Shown one piece after another: positions 1 to 7,535 of a stretch of 64,000 bases of DNA. This stretch comes from Pseudidiomarina aestuarii (lineage in GTDB: Bacteria > Pseudomonadota > Gammaproteobacteria > Enterobacterales > Alteromonadaceae). The translations under genes and the position numbers were made by a program. The stretch is taken from contig NZ_PIPR01000004.1 in the NCBI RefSeq assembly GCF_003987355.1, forward strand, positions 1 through 64,000, written 5' to 3'. How positions within the stretch are numbered: the first letter of the stretch is position 1; every line of letters starts with the position of its first letter. The notes beneath the pieces are model-generated. The model was not told the DNA's origin. It saw only the letters and a program-made list of their open reading frames with translations, and did no database searches.

Positions 1-88
1 GACTCCATTCCGAACTCAGACGTGAAACGCTTCAGCGCCGATGGTAGTGTGGGGTCTCCCCATGTGAGAGTAGGACACCGCCAGGCTT
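1..88 (+). rRNA. rrf: 5S ribosomal RNA, 3' part
   Basis: The window opens inside a 5S rRNA gene. Conserved 5S segments are visible, such as CCGAACTCAG near the start, GCCGATGGTAGT and the GGGGTCTCCCCATG loop region. The 3' strand of the closing helix (CCGCCAGGCTT) ends near position 88. The 5' part, with the other half of that helix, lies upstream of the window. An intrinsic terminator follows about 12 bases later, so this should be the last gene of an rRNA operon. The exact 3' end is uncertain by one or two bases. Confidence 0.95.
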
Positions 89-100
89 CAAATAAACAAA

Positions 101-128
101 CCTCAGCCCAATGGGCTGGGGTTTTTTT
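101..128 (+). terminator. Intrinsic terminator of the rRNA operon
   Basis: CCTCAGCCCA and TGGGCTGGGG form a stem with a very short AA-type loop, followed by a run of T (121-128). It lies 12 bases past the 5S gene and is a textbook rho-independent terminator. Confidence 0.9.
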
Positions 129-130
129 AT

Positions 131-217
131 GTGCGCTGCGCGCACACGCTACTGGCTACTAGCTATTAGCTACTCGCAAAGCCAAACCAGTAGCTAATAG
201 CTAGTAACTAGTAACGC
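131..217. repeat. Heptad-periodic inverted repeat downstream of the rRNA operon
   Basis: A small palindrome (GTGCGC-TGC-GCGCAC, 131-145) is followed by four heptads of the type CTACTAG/CTATTAG (149-176). A second block of four heptads (CCAGTAG, CTAATAG, CTAGTAA, CTAGTAA; 187-214) follows. The two blocks are reverse complements: 28-base arms at 147-174 and 189-216 match with about three mismatches around a 14-base loop. Related blocks recur at 21163-21289 and 57081-57136. The rest of this gap (218-357) holds only the leader of the next gene; I see nothing else in it. Confidence 0.75.
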
Positions 218-357
218 TTTTCGCTCTTCGTTTTTTCTATGTGCGCAACCGCACAGACAGTCCTCCCGGATAAGCAGATAGTTGTCGTCGAACCGAACTC
301 TGAATCACACAGAAGTGGTCGGCAATGCAGTTCAACTATACCGAGAGGATTTATCTT

Positions 358-3075
358 ATGTGTTCCAAACTATCTAGCTTCTATGGCATCAATAAATGGC
401 TGATGCTGGTTTTGATCAGTACTTTTTTGGCTGCCTGCGGAGATGATGGACGCGATCCTATTCTCGGCAATGCGGGCAATGTTGCTTTGTCACCCACTGT
501 GACCGCGGTTACTCCGGTAAACAACGCGACGAACGTTACGGTAACGGGCACGCAAGTTACTGCGCAGTTCAGTCAAGCCGTCAATCCATTGACAACCAGT
601 ACGTTTACACTGACTTGTGCAGGCTCATGTACTAGTCCTACTGGTACCATTACCATGAATGGCGCAAGCAACATCGCGACCTTCAATATAACCAATCCAG
701 CTGTGCTAAGTGAGTCCACTGTCTATACCGCCACTATTCAAAGTGCGACAAGCAGTGTAAATGGCTTAGCCTTAGCTAATCCTTACACATGGTCATTTAC
801 CACCGGTTTAATACCGGATACAACCATGCCACGGATTACCGCGACTGATCCGGATATAACGTCGCCAGGACCTACCGCGAATGTTCCAGTCGATACGGCT
901 ATCGCAGCAGTGTTCAGTGAGAACATGCTCGCCACAACAATTAATAGTGGTAGTTTTACTGTCACCTGCGCAGCGCCATGCGCAGCACCAGCGGGTGCAG
1001 TGACTTATGACGTCAGCAGTCGCTCAGCGATCTTCACTACAGAGCAGGATCTCGCGTACGAAACAACCTATACCGCGACGATGAAAAGCTCGGTTACGGA
1101 CCTAGCTGGCAATCAACTTGCTGGCAACCAAGGTTCTGCTACCACTGCAAGTGATTATGAGTGGCAGTTTATGACCGGTGTTGCACCAGACACAATTATG
1201 CCGCGTATCACCGCAACAGTGCCGTTAACGACCATTCCGGGTCCGACACCGGGGACACCTGTTAATACACTGGTTTCAGCAGTATTCAGCGAAGCCATGA
1301 TGGCGTCTACCATCACGGATGCAAACTTCACTGTAACCTGTGAGACTCCCTGCGTTAATCCAACGGGTGATGTGTCCTATGAGAGCGCAGCAGCAACCGC
1401 AGTCTTTACACCAGACGCAAATCTAGAGTGGGAAACCACCTATACTGCAACTATGAACAGCTCAGTGACGGACCTTGCCGGCAATGAGTTAGCTGGCAAT
1501 CAAGGTGCAGTAGCTGAATCTAGTAACTATGTGTGGCAATTTACGACAGGCTTAACGCCAGATATAACTCGTCCACGTGTGACGTTAACAGAACCATTAA
1601 CGACGACTCCTGGTCCGACACCAAATGTTCCAGTGAACACTGCGATTACTGCAATATTCAGTGAGGATATGCTTCCCGCTGGCGTGACGGATGCTAGTTT
1701 TACAGTCACCTGCGAAACCCCTTGTGTATCACCAGTCGGCGAAGTGAGCTATGTAGTGGGTTCGCGGAGTGCAGTATTCAATCCAGACCAAAATCTGGAA
1801 GAATCGGCGACCTATACCGCTACACTAGCGAGCACCATTACTGACGTTGCAGGCAACCAACTTGCTGGTAATCAAGGTTCGGTTAATTCTGCCAGTGACT
1901 ATGTCTGGATGTTCACGACAGTTGCGCCAATGCCAGTGAACACCATCTCCATCATGGATACAGATCCGTTAAATGCTGGAATGCTTGCTGTTTGTCCTAA
2001 CGCCAGTATCAATGCGACTTTCGAAATTCCGTCAGGTACGCGTCTGAATCCGACCACAGTCAATGACATGACGTTTCTCATCACAGAAGAAGCTGATCCG
2101 TTAAATACCGTGACCGCTGAATCTATCCAGATTGATGTCGATACCGGCACCATCATTACCTTCATTCCACAGCAACAATTAGACGAAGATGTCACCTATC
2201 GAGCGACCATTGTCGGTGGCGTTGATGGTGTGAAAGACCTCATGGTACCGGGCAATGAAATGCTCGAAGACTACTTATGGACGTTCACTACTGTGCCAGC
2301 AACCGAGAGTTGCTTGCAGCCTATCGATCTGCAATCAGCAGCTCCATTTGGTACTTTTGGTGGTACAGCCGGTGCAACTAACCAAGGCTTACTGACCGTT
2401 ATTAACGGTGACCTAGGTACTACGGCTGTGTCGACTGCAGTGACTGGGTTTGTTTCTGGTCCAGGTTGCGAATACACCATAACGCCACTAAATGAAGGTC
2501 AAGTGAATGGTAATATTTTCACTTCACCTCCACCACCAACAGTTGCGTGTCCTCAGGACGGTACTGCGGTAACTGCTGCGATAGCCTCGCAAGCACGCCT
2601 TGATGCACAAGCAGCTTACCTAGAACTCACACCTGCCAATCTTCCAGGCGGGCAGAATCCAGGTAACGAAAACTTAGGTGGCCTCACTTTAGAGCCAGGT
2701 ATATACCGTGCCCAAAGTGGTGCCTTCCTGATTCAAGGAAGCGATTTAACGCTTGATGGATTAGGTAATCAGAATGCCGTGTTCGTCTTCCAAATGGCGA
2801 CCACACTAACGGTCGGTGGACCGGGTGCTGATTTCCCGCAAAGCGTTATTTTGATCAACGGCGCTCAAGCCAAGAATATTTTTTGGCAAGTTGGCAGTGC
2901 AGCCACAATTAACGCCGCAGGTGGAGGCACTATGAAGGGCACCATCATCGCACAGGAAGGTGTAAGCATCTCTACCGCTGGCAACGTCAATATTGTGACG
3001 TTAGATGGTCGAGCATTGTCTCTTGGTGCAGCAGTGACAGTAGTAAATACCGTTATCAACGTACCTGCAGAGTAA
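358..3075 (+). CDS. Lipoprotein with tandem Ig-like (Big_5/SbsA-type) domains and a C-terminal DUF3494 ice-binding-like domain
   Basis: This is a predicted surface or periplasmic lipoprotein of 905 residues. I chose the ATG at 358 because GAGAGGA lies eight bases upstream; an in-frame ATG at 325 lacks a Shine-Dalgarno (SD) sequence. The signal peptide ends in a lipobox (LAAC, Cys27). About five Ig-like domains follow (roughly residues 44-640); three of them form exact 124-residue units. The first four each carry a TC-xxx-C cysteine pair. Residues 655-905 match DUF3494 (PF11999), seen in features such as LINGAQAKNIFWQVG, MKGTIIAQ and NGD-LGT. This fold occurs in ice-binding proteins and ice-binding adhesins, but many members have no proven ice activity. 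The stop codon overlaps TAATG just before the OmpA gene. Domain assignment is strong; the ligand is unknown. Confidence 0.85.
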   Translation: MCSKLSSFYGINKWLMLVLISTFLAACGDDGRDPILGNAGNVALSPTVTAVTPVNNATNVTVTGTQVTAQFSQAVNPLTTSTFTLTCAGSCTSPTGTITMNGASNIATFNITNPAVLSESTVYTATIQSATSSVNGLALANPYTWSFTTGLIPDTTMPRITATDPDITSPGPTANVPVDTAIAAVFSENMLATTINSGSFTVTCAAPCAAPAGAVTYDVSSRSAIFTTEQDLAYETTYTATMKSSVTDLAGNQLAGNQGSATTASDYEWQFMTGVAPDTIMPRITATVPLTTIPGPTPGTPVNTLVSAVFSEAMMASTITDANFTVTCETPCVNPTGDVSYESAAATAVFTPDANLEWETTYTATMNSSVTDLAGNELAGNQGAVAESSNYVWQFTTGLTPDITRPRVTLTEPLTTTPGPTPNVPVNTAITAIFSEDMLPAGVTDASFTVTCETPCVSPVGEVSYVVGSRSAVFNPDQNLEESATYTATLASTITDVAGNQLAGNQGSVNSASDYVWMFTTVAPMPVNTISIMDTDPLNAGMLAVCPNASINATFEIPSGTRLNPTTVNDMTFLITEEADPLNTVTAESIQIDVDTGTIITFIPQQQLDEDVTYRATIVGGVDGVKDLMVPGNEMLEDYLWTFTTVPATESCLQPIDLQSAAPFGTFGGTAGATNQGLLTVINGDLGTTAVSTAVTGFVSGPGCEYTITPLNEGQVNGNIFTSPPPPTVACPQDGTAVTAAIASQARLDAQAAYLELTPANLPGGQNPGNENLGGLTLEPGIYRAQSGAFLIQGSDLTLDGLGNQNAVFVFQMATTLTVGGPGADFPQSVILINGAQAKNIFWQVGSAATINAAGGGTMKGTIIAQEGVSISTAGNVNIVTLDGRALSLGAAVTVVNTVINVPAE
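817..1932 (+). repeat. Three in-frame tandem 372-bp units (124 codons each)
   Basis: Units begin at 817, 1189 and 1561, exactly 372 bases apart. Each starts with a P-D-T/I-x-x-P-R-I/V-T motif and contains FTVTC-xxPC, TYTAT and the LAGNQ/ELAGNQG segment. Each unit encodes one Ig-like domain. The constant length points to duplication within the gene, and the units have since diverged at many positions. Confidence 0.8.
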
Positions 3076-3110
3076 TGGACAACACCAACAAGGTTTCAGT
3101 GGAGAGCAAC

Positions 3111-4568
3111 ATGAAAACGAATAAAATTACCCAAGCAATTAGCGCACTGGTCTTAGCTGGTATGACATTACCAGCAGTCGCGGCAGATCAGGATGGTTGG
3201 TACATCGGTGCCGGTGGTGGTGCGTCACGGGCTACTATCGCGGAACAGGAAATTAGAGCAGATTTAGAAGCTTCTGGTTATGAGGTTACTCGTTTTCGCT
3301 TCGATGACCGCGACTTTGGATACAAGATCTTTGCTGGATATCAGTTCAACCAATACTTTGCCATGGAAGGCGGGTATTTTGACTTAGGCAAGTTCAATTA
3401 CGATGCGGAAACGATTTCGTTAGGCGTTAAGACGGGAGAGCTGGATTTTCGCGGTTGGAACCTCGATTTTATGGGAATACTGCCCATCACAGAACAGTCT
3501 TCGTTGTTTGCTCGTATTGGTGCACATAATAGTAAATCGACAGTTGATTTTGTCGGCACGGGTGCTGTAAATGTTCTGACGCCGCAATACCGCAAACGCA
3601 GTACCGATTATAAATTTGGCGTCGGCTATCAATATCAAGCGAGTGAGCACATGGCGATTCGTTTTGAAGCTGAGCGCTATCGCATGGACGACGCGGTCGG
3701 CAACCGTGGCGACATCGACTTCTACTCGATGAACGTGATTTATCGTTTCGGCGGTTCACGTCATGTTGCAGCTGCACCTATTTCACAACCAGCACCTGCT
3801 CCGGCACCAGCAACTGTTGTAGCGCCGGTACAACCTGTAAATACGCAATACTGTAGCGATCTTGAGATTAAGTTTGAAATCGCAAACAACGATATTGAGC
3901 GGGTTAATCGTGAGCATATGTTGGTCTTAGCGACGTTCTTAAACAAATATCCAGAAACAAAAGCCAAAATTGAAGGCCATACGGATAGTGTTGGTAACGA
4001 CTCTGACAATCTGAAATTGTCACAAGAGCGCGCGCAAAGTGTTGTTGATTATCTCGTGCGTGAAAACAACATCAATCGTAATCGACTTACAGCGGTAGGT
4101 TACGGTGAAACGCGACCCATCGCAGATAATGCGACCAATCAGGGCAAGCAAGCTAATCGTCGCATCAATGCTGTGATCGGTTGTGCAACGGATATCGAGG
4201 GACTCGAGCCGCTACCTGCGCGCATTACGTTGGCCATGGAGTTGGAATTTGCTACAGATGATTCAACGATTCAGTCAAAGTATCACGATCAACTCGGAAC
4301 GGTCGCAAAGTATCTGCAAACCAACCCTGAAGTGACGGCGACGATGGAAGGTCATGCGGACAATACTTCTCCAGAGAAAGCTCAATCAATTTCGCGCGCA
4401 CGCGCGCAAGCAGTTGCTGACTACTTAGTGAAGCAATTCAAGGTTGATCGTTCAAGACTTTATGTTGAAGGTTTTGGCACAACGCGTCGCGATTCCTACA
4501 ACGCAACAGCGTCAGGACGTCAGGATAATCGCCGAGTAAATATTATTATCGGTTATCCGAAAAAGTAA
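3111..4568 (+). CDS. OmpA-family outer membrane protein with two C-terminal OmpA domains
   Basis: This is a 485-residue outer membrane protein. The ATG at 3111 has GGAGAG five bases upstream and begins a clear signal peptide (MKTNKITQAISALVLAG..., cleavage near AVAA). An ATG at 3075 overlaps the previous stop but would place residues before the signal. Residues about 25-215 resemble the OmpA eight-stranded barrel (GWYIGAGGG, YQFNQYFAMEGGY). A Pro/Ala hinge follows. Two complete OmpA peptidoglycan-binding domains come next (about 235-345 and 365-485), each with GHxD, RAQ-VxDYL and NRR motifs. A single such domain is usual, so the duplication is notable. It is probably co-transcribed with the DUF3494 lipoprotein. 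Confidence 0.88.
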   Translation: MKTNKITQAISALVLAGMTLPAVAADQDGWYIGAGGGASRATIAEQEIRADLEASGYEVTRFRFDDRDFGYKIFAGYQFNQYFAMEGGYFDLGKFNYDAETISLGVKTGELDFRGWNLDFMGILPITEQSSLFARIGAHNSKSTVDFVGTGAVNVLTPQYRKRSTDYKFGVGYQYQASEHMAIRFEAERYRMDDAVGNRGDIDFYSMNVIYRFGGSRHVAAAPISQPAPAPAPATVVAPVQPVNTQYCSDLEIKFEIANNDIERVNREHMLVLATFLNKYPETKAKIEGHTDSVGNDSDNLKLSQERAQSVVDYLVRENNINRNRLTAVGYGETRPIADNATNQGKQANRRINAVIGCATDIEGLEPLPARITLAMELEFATDDSTIQSKYHDQLGTVAKYLQTNPEVTATMEGHADNTSPEKAQSISRARAQAVADYLVKQFKVDRSRLYVEGFGTTRRDSYNATASGRQDNRRVNIIIGYPKK

Positions 4569-4588
4569 TATCGTGTTTGTTGTGTTTG

Positions 4589-4628
4589 AACGTGTGTCGG
4601 ACTGAATCAGTTCGGCACACGTTTTTTT
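4589..4628 (+). terminator. Intrinsic terminator after the OmpA gene
   Basis: A 15-base stem AACGTGTGTCGGACT / AGTTCGGCACACGTT with a GAATC loop runs into seven T. It lies 20 bases past the OmpA stop. It also precedes the convergent Crp/Fnr gene end and may act on that transcript too. Confidence 0.88.
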
Positions 4629-4637
4629 ATGAGTCAT

Positions 4638-5387
4638 TCAACGCTCTGGAAGATAATTTAGTATGCGCTCACACTCCAACTTGACCACGTCGTAACATTC
4701 ACACGAAAGTGTCTCGAGTTTGGGTCGATCGATAACGGTCATGCGGCCGCGATGATACTCAATTACCCCCATTTTTTGCAGTTTTCCTGCAGCAACAGAA
4801 ACCCCTTCGCGGCGAACTCCGAGCATATCGGCGATAAGTTCCTGCGTCATAGTCAGCACATTTGTTGGAATGCGATCGAGTGATAGCAGCAGCCAGCGGC
4901 ATAATTGTTGATCAACGGAATGATGACGATTACAAACAGCCGTTTGAGCCATTTGTGTCATCAATGATTGGGTATAACGCAACAGCAAATGGTGTAGCTC
5001 GCTATGGCGATTAAATTCTGTCTTCAACAACTGAGCTGGTAACCGATAGGCATGCCCTTCGCTCTGCACTACCGCGCGGTTGCGAGTGCTACCACCACCC
5101 ATGAAAAGGGGGACCCCGAGCATGCCATCATTGCCGACTACGGATATTTCAGCGGAGTCACCATTTTCCATAATGTAAACTAAAGAAATAATCGAATCAG
5201 TCGGGAAATAGACAAATTTTAGTTCGTCACCAGACTCGTAGATACAGTCACCGAGCGTTAATTCAACCAGCTCGAAGTGGGGGGTTAGTCGTGATTTAAC
5301 ATCGTCAGGTATCGCGCGGAGCAAGTAATTTTGTTCCGTGAAAGGAAGTTTATTCTCTGGAGCATCCCGCTCACTCGTCTCATTCAA
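4638..5387 (-). CDS. Crp/Fnr-family transcriptional regulator
   Basis: This 249-residue protein has the Crp/Fnr layout. A cyclic-nucleotide-binding-like beta-roll comes first (about 25-140, with GDELKFVYFPTDSIISL and VGNDGMLG), then a dimerisation helix. A winged-helix domain follows (about 165-235, with TQELIADMLGVRREGVSVA as the recognition region). There is no N-terminal Fnr cysteine cluster, so iron-sulfur oxygen sensing is unlikely. The effector pocket does not match cAMP-Crp closely enough to name a ligand. The only in-frame start covering the family length is TTG at 5387, with a weak AAGAAG upstream; TTG at L22 is the alternative. The upstream region holds paired GTTTAG/CTAAAC sites. 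Confidence 0.82.
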   Translation of the reverse strand: MNETSERDAPENKLPFTEQNYLLRAIPDDVKSRLTPHFELVELTLGDCIYESGDELKFVYFPTDSIISLVYIMENGDSAEISVVGNDGMLGVPLFMGGGSTRNRAVVQSEGHAYRLPAQLLKTEFNRHSELHHLLLRYTQSLMTQMAQTAVCNRHHSVDQQLCRWLLLSLDRIPTNVLTMTQELIADMLGVRREGVSVAAGKLQKMGVIEYHRGRMTVIDRPKLETLSCECYDVVKLECERILNYLPER

Positions 5388-5757
5388 GTGCTACTTCTTA
5401 GTTTAGGTGAAACCTTACTAAACATAATAGCTTGTTTAGACTATTGTGTATGCCTAATGTCGCAAATAGATGCAATCGCGGCTGTTTTCTTAACGCCTAT
5501 ACGGTACCGGTGAGCGCTGCTACAGGTGCTCGACTAATTTTTGGATAGACGCTTGTGGCAAGCCGAACTGGAAAGCAGGGCTAATCTGTATACGCTTGAG
5601 CTGTGTCTATCGTTAACGACCGATATACCGACTAAAGGTTCTAAATATTCGAATAATAACTATCATTTTAATAGCTTTTACTTGTATTTAATTGAACTAA
5701 AATAGAGACCTCTACGTTATTCATACAGTCTACGTTTATCAGAATGAGGAGGGTGTT
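5388..5757. other. Intergenic region between the Crp/Fnr gene and yceI
   Basis: These 370 bases separate two divergent genes. A cluster of GTTTAG (5401-5406), CTAAACA (5418-5424) and TGTTTAG (5433-5439) gives an inverted repeat with 7-base arms around an 8-base centre, plus a further half-site. It lies 15-50 bases upstream of the regulator gene, so it could be its own operator. The yceI-proximal 120 bases are very AT-rich. I could not settle on a clear promoter. No small ORF with a convincing start is seen. Confidence 0.5.
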
Positions 5758-6330
5758 ATGAAGAAATTAGTTCTAGTCGCAGCAATGGCGGCTGCATTGT
5801 CAACGACAGCGGTAAAAGCTGAAGATTATGTAATTGATATTGAAGGTCAACATGCTTTCGTTCAATTCAAGATCAGCCACTTAGGTTACAGTTGGTTGTT
5901 AGGTGAGTTTAACGACTTTGAAGGTACATTTAGCTACGACGAAGCGAACCCAGCAGCGGCAAGCGTGAATGTGACTATTGATACCGCAAGTATTGATAGC
6001 AATCATAAAGAACGTGATGAGCATTTGCGGAGCGACGATTTCTTAGCCGTTGAGCAATATCCAGAAGCCACATTTACTTCTACGAGTTATACACCGAACG
6101 AAGATGGTAGTGCGATATTAGCTGGTGATCTCACTTTGCGTGGTGTCACCAAGCCAATTGAAATCATGGTTAATGAGATTGGCGCTGGACCTGATCCTTG
6201 GGGCGGCTTCCGCCGTGGTTTCGAGGGTTCAGTAACGTTAACACTTGCTGATTTTGGCATAGACTACAATTTAGGACCCGCAGCGAAGACAGTTGACCTT
6301 TACCTTTCTATTGAAGGTGTGCGTCAATAA
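5758..6330 (+). CDS. yceI: YceI-family periplasmic lipid-binding protein
   Basis: This 190-residue protein carries a typical signal peptide (MKKLVLVAAMAAALSTTAVKA) and the YceI lipocalin-like fold. The family hallmarks are D-x-x-H-A-F-V-Q-F near the start, FNDFEGTFSYD, the SIDSNHKERDEHLRS motif and LTLRGVTKPI. YceI proteins bind polyisoprenoid-type lipids in the periplasm. The SD is strong (GAGGAGG, seven bases before ATG). The gene is monocistronic and ends just before a bidirectional terminator. Confidence 0.93.
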   Translation: MKKLVLVAAMAAALSTTAVKAEDYVIDIEGQHAFVQFKISHLGYSWLLGEFNDFEGTFSYDEANPAAASVNVTIDTASIDSNHKERDEHLRSDDFLAVEQYPEATFTSTSYTPNEDGSAILAGDLTLRGVTKPIEIMVNEIGAGPDPWGGFRRGFEGSVTLTLADFGIDYNLGPAAKTVDLYLSIEGVRQ

Positions 6331-6345
6331 TTCCGCATTAAAAAC

Positions 6346-6377
6346 CGCCCTCAGTTCTGTCTGAGGGCGCGTCTTTT
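6346..6377. terminator. Terminator between convergent yceI and hemY
   Basis: CGCCCTCAG-TTCTGT-CTGAGGGCG is a perfect 9-bp stem. On the plus strand it is followed by CGTCTTTT. On the minus strand the complement of TTAAAAACC gives a T-rich tail. It can serve both convergent transcripts. Confidence 0.85.
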
Positions 6378-7535
6378 CTACGCTTTCTTCCATGCTTGCC
6401 GATAGGCATTTACCGCACCAGCAGTATCACCTTGTGCTTCATAGGTGCGAGCTAAATCAAGCTGAACGCGAGAGGAAGGGGCAAGCTCAGCAGCTTTTCG
6501 TAACGCCCGCTGCGCCAACGCATAGTCACCGGTTTGAAATGCCAACTGACCCAATGCGTGCAGCAGGAATGGATTATCGCCATCTTTTTTCAGTGCGTCC
6601 TGCAAGTAATCACGCAGTTCAGTACTGGGTTTCAGCAGGTTTGCCTCGATTAAGTTTGGCAATTTCAGTTCATTTCGCTTCAAACCTCGTGCGACCACTT
6701 TGCCCGCCGCTTCGTATTCGTTAAAGAGGTGTAATGCGGTCACGTAAGCGCGTCGAACTGCAGGCTGTCGCCGAGTATCCCGAGTGAGATTCTGCCAAAA
6801 CTGTTGTAATGCACTACTACTGCTACGGCCGTGCTCAACGAACACTTCGTAGTAAGCTTGTTCAGTGAGACCATCCAAGTCAGTCGCCGATAGCGCTTCT
6901 AAACGTTGAGCATTCGGCAATAGCTCAATCACTTGAGTCCACCGATGATGCCGCTGCAGTGCTTTCAAGGCCAGTCGCAATAGTTCTGGATGTTGTGGGT
7001 GCTTCACCACTAATTCATTCAGTATCGTGAGGTGTTGACCTGAGAGTTCAGGGGCACTGCGCAACGATAAAATGGTTCGAGCGAGTTCGAGCTCATCGGC
7101 CCGGTCCACTTTGGCCAGCCAATCTTGTGCTTGCTTCAAGTCACCATGTTGTTGTGCGGCATAACAGGCAAGCAAGGCATCACTGCTTTGCTTGCGTAAT
7201 TGCCAGGTGCGGTTGAATGCTGCTGAAGCAGCTCGATAATCGCCACTCAGCAAGTGATTGAGACCTTCTTGGTAGGCATTTGCCGCTTTGGCTTCCCGAC
7301 GTTGTCCGAACCAACGCATACCCCATTGAGTTCCTCTGACGATACGAGCCACAAAGCGCCACACTGCGCGCAGAATAATGATGGCTAGCAATAGTAAAAC
7401 AATTGCCGCAACAAGGCTTAACTCAATAGTCCAACCCAGCGCTGAAATGAGCACATAACCGGTATTCCCGGCCCACAGTGGACCGAGAATGAGCCCCGCT
7501 ATGAGAACAATAACAAGAGCGATGCCTTTTCTCAT
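6378..7535 (-). CDS. hemY: HemY, membrane TPR protein of the heme operon
   Basis: This 385-residue protein has two N-terminal membrane helices (about 5-25 and 35-62), the HemY N-terminal domain and TPR-like helices to the end (for example LAFQTGDYALAQRALRKAAEL). It is the HemY of gammaproteobacterial hemCDXY operons, an inner-membrane protein of poorly defined role in porphyrin metabolism. It is not the unrelated protoporphyrinogen oxidase also called HemY. Its start overlaps the hemX stop by four bases, so translation is probably coupled. Confidence 0.92.
   Translation of the reverse strand: MRKGIALVIVLIAGLILGPLWAGNTGYVLISALGWTIELSLVAAIVLLLLAIIILRAVWRFVARIVRGTQWGMRWFGQRREAKAANAYQEGLNHLLSGDYRAASAAFNRTWQLRKQSSDALLACYAAQQHGDLKQAQDWLAKVDRADELELARTILSLRSAPELSGQHLTILNELVVKHPQHPELLRLALKALQRHHRWTQVIELLPNAQRLEALSATDLDGLTEQAYYEVFVEHGRSSSSALQQFWQNLTRDTRRQPAVRRAYVTALHLFNEYEAAGKVVARGLKRNELKLPNLIEANLLKPSTELRDYLQDALKKDGDNPFLLHALGQLAFQTGDYALAQRALRKAAELAPSSRVQLDLARTYEAQGDTAGAVNAYRQAWKKA

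Noticed and set aside
817-1932. CRISPR-like or satellite array
   Set aside because: The 372-bp units are in frame, encode protein domains and have no spacer structure.
5331-5513. 60-codon plus-strand frame between the Crp/Fnr gene and yceI
   Set aside because: It begins inside the Crp/Fnr gene antisense, has no good start site and no recognisable pattern.
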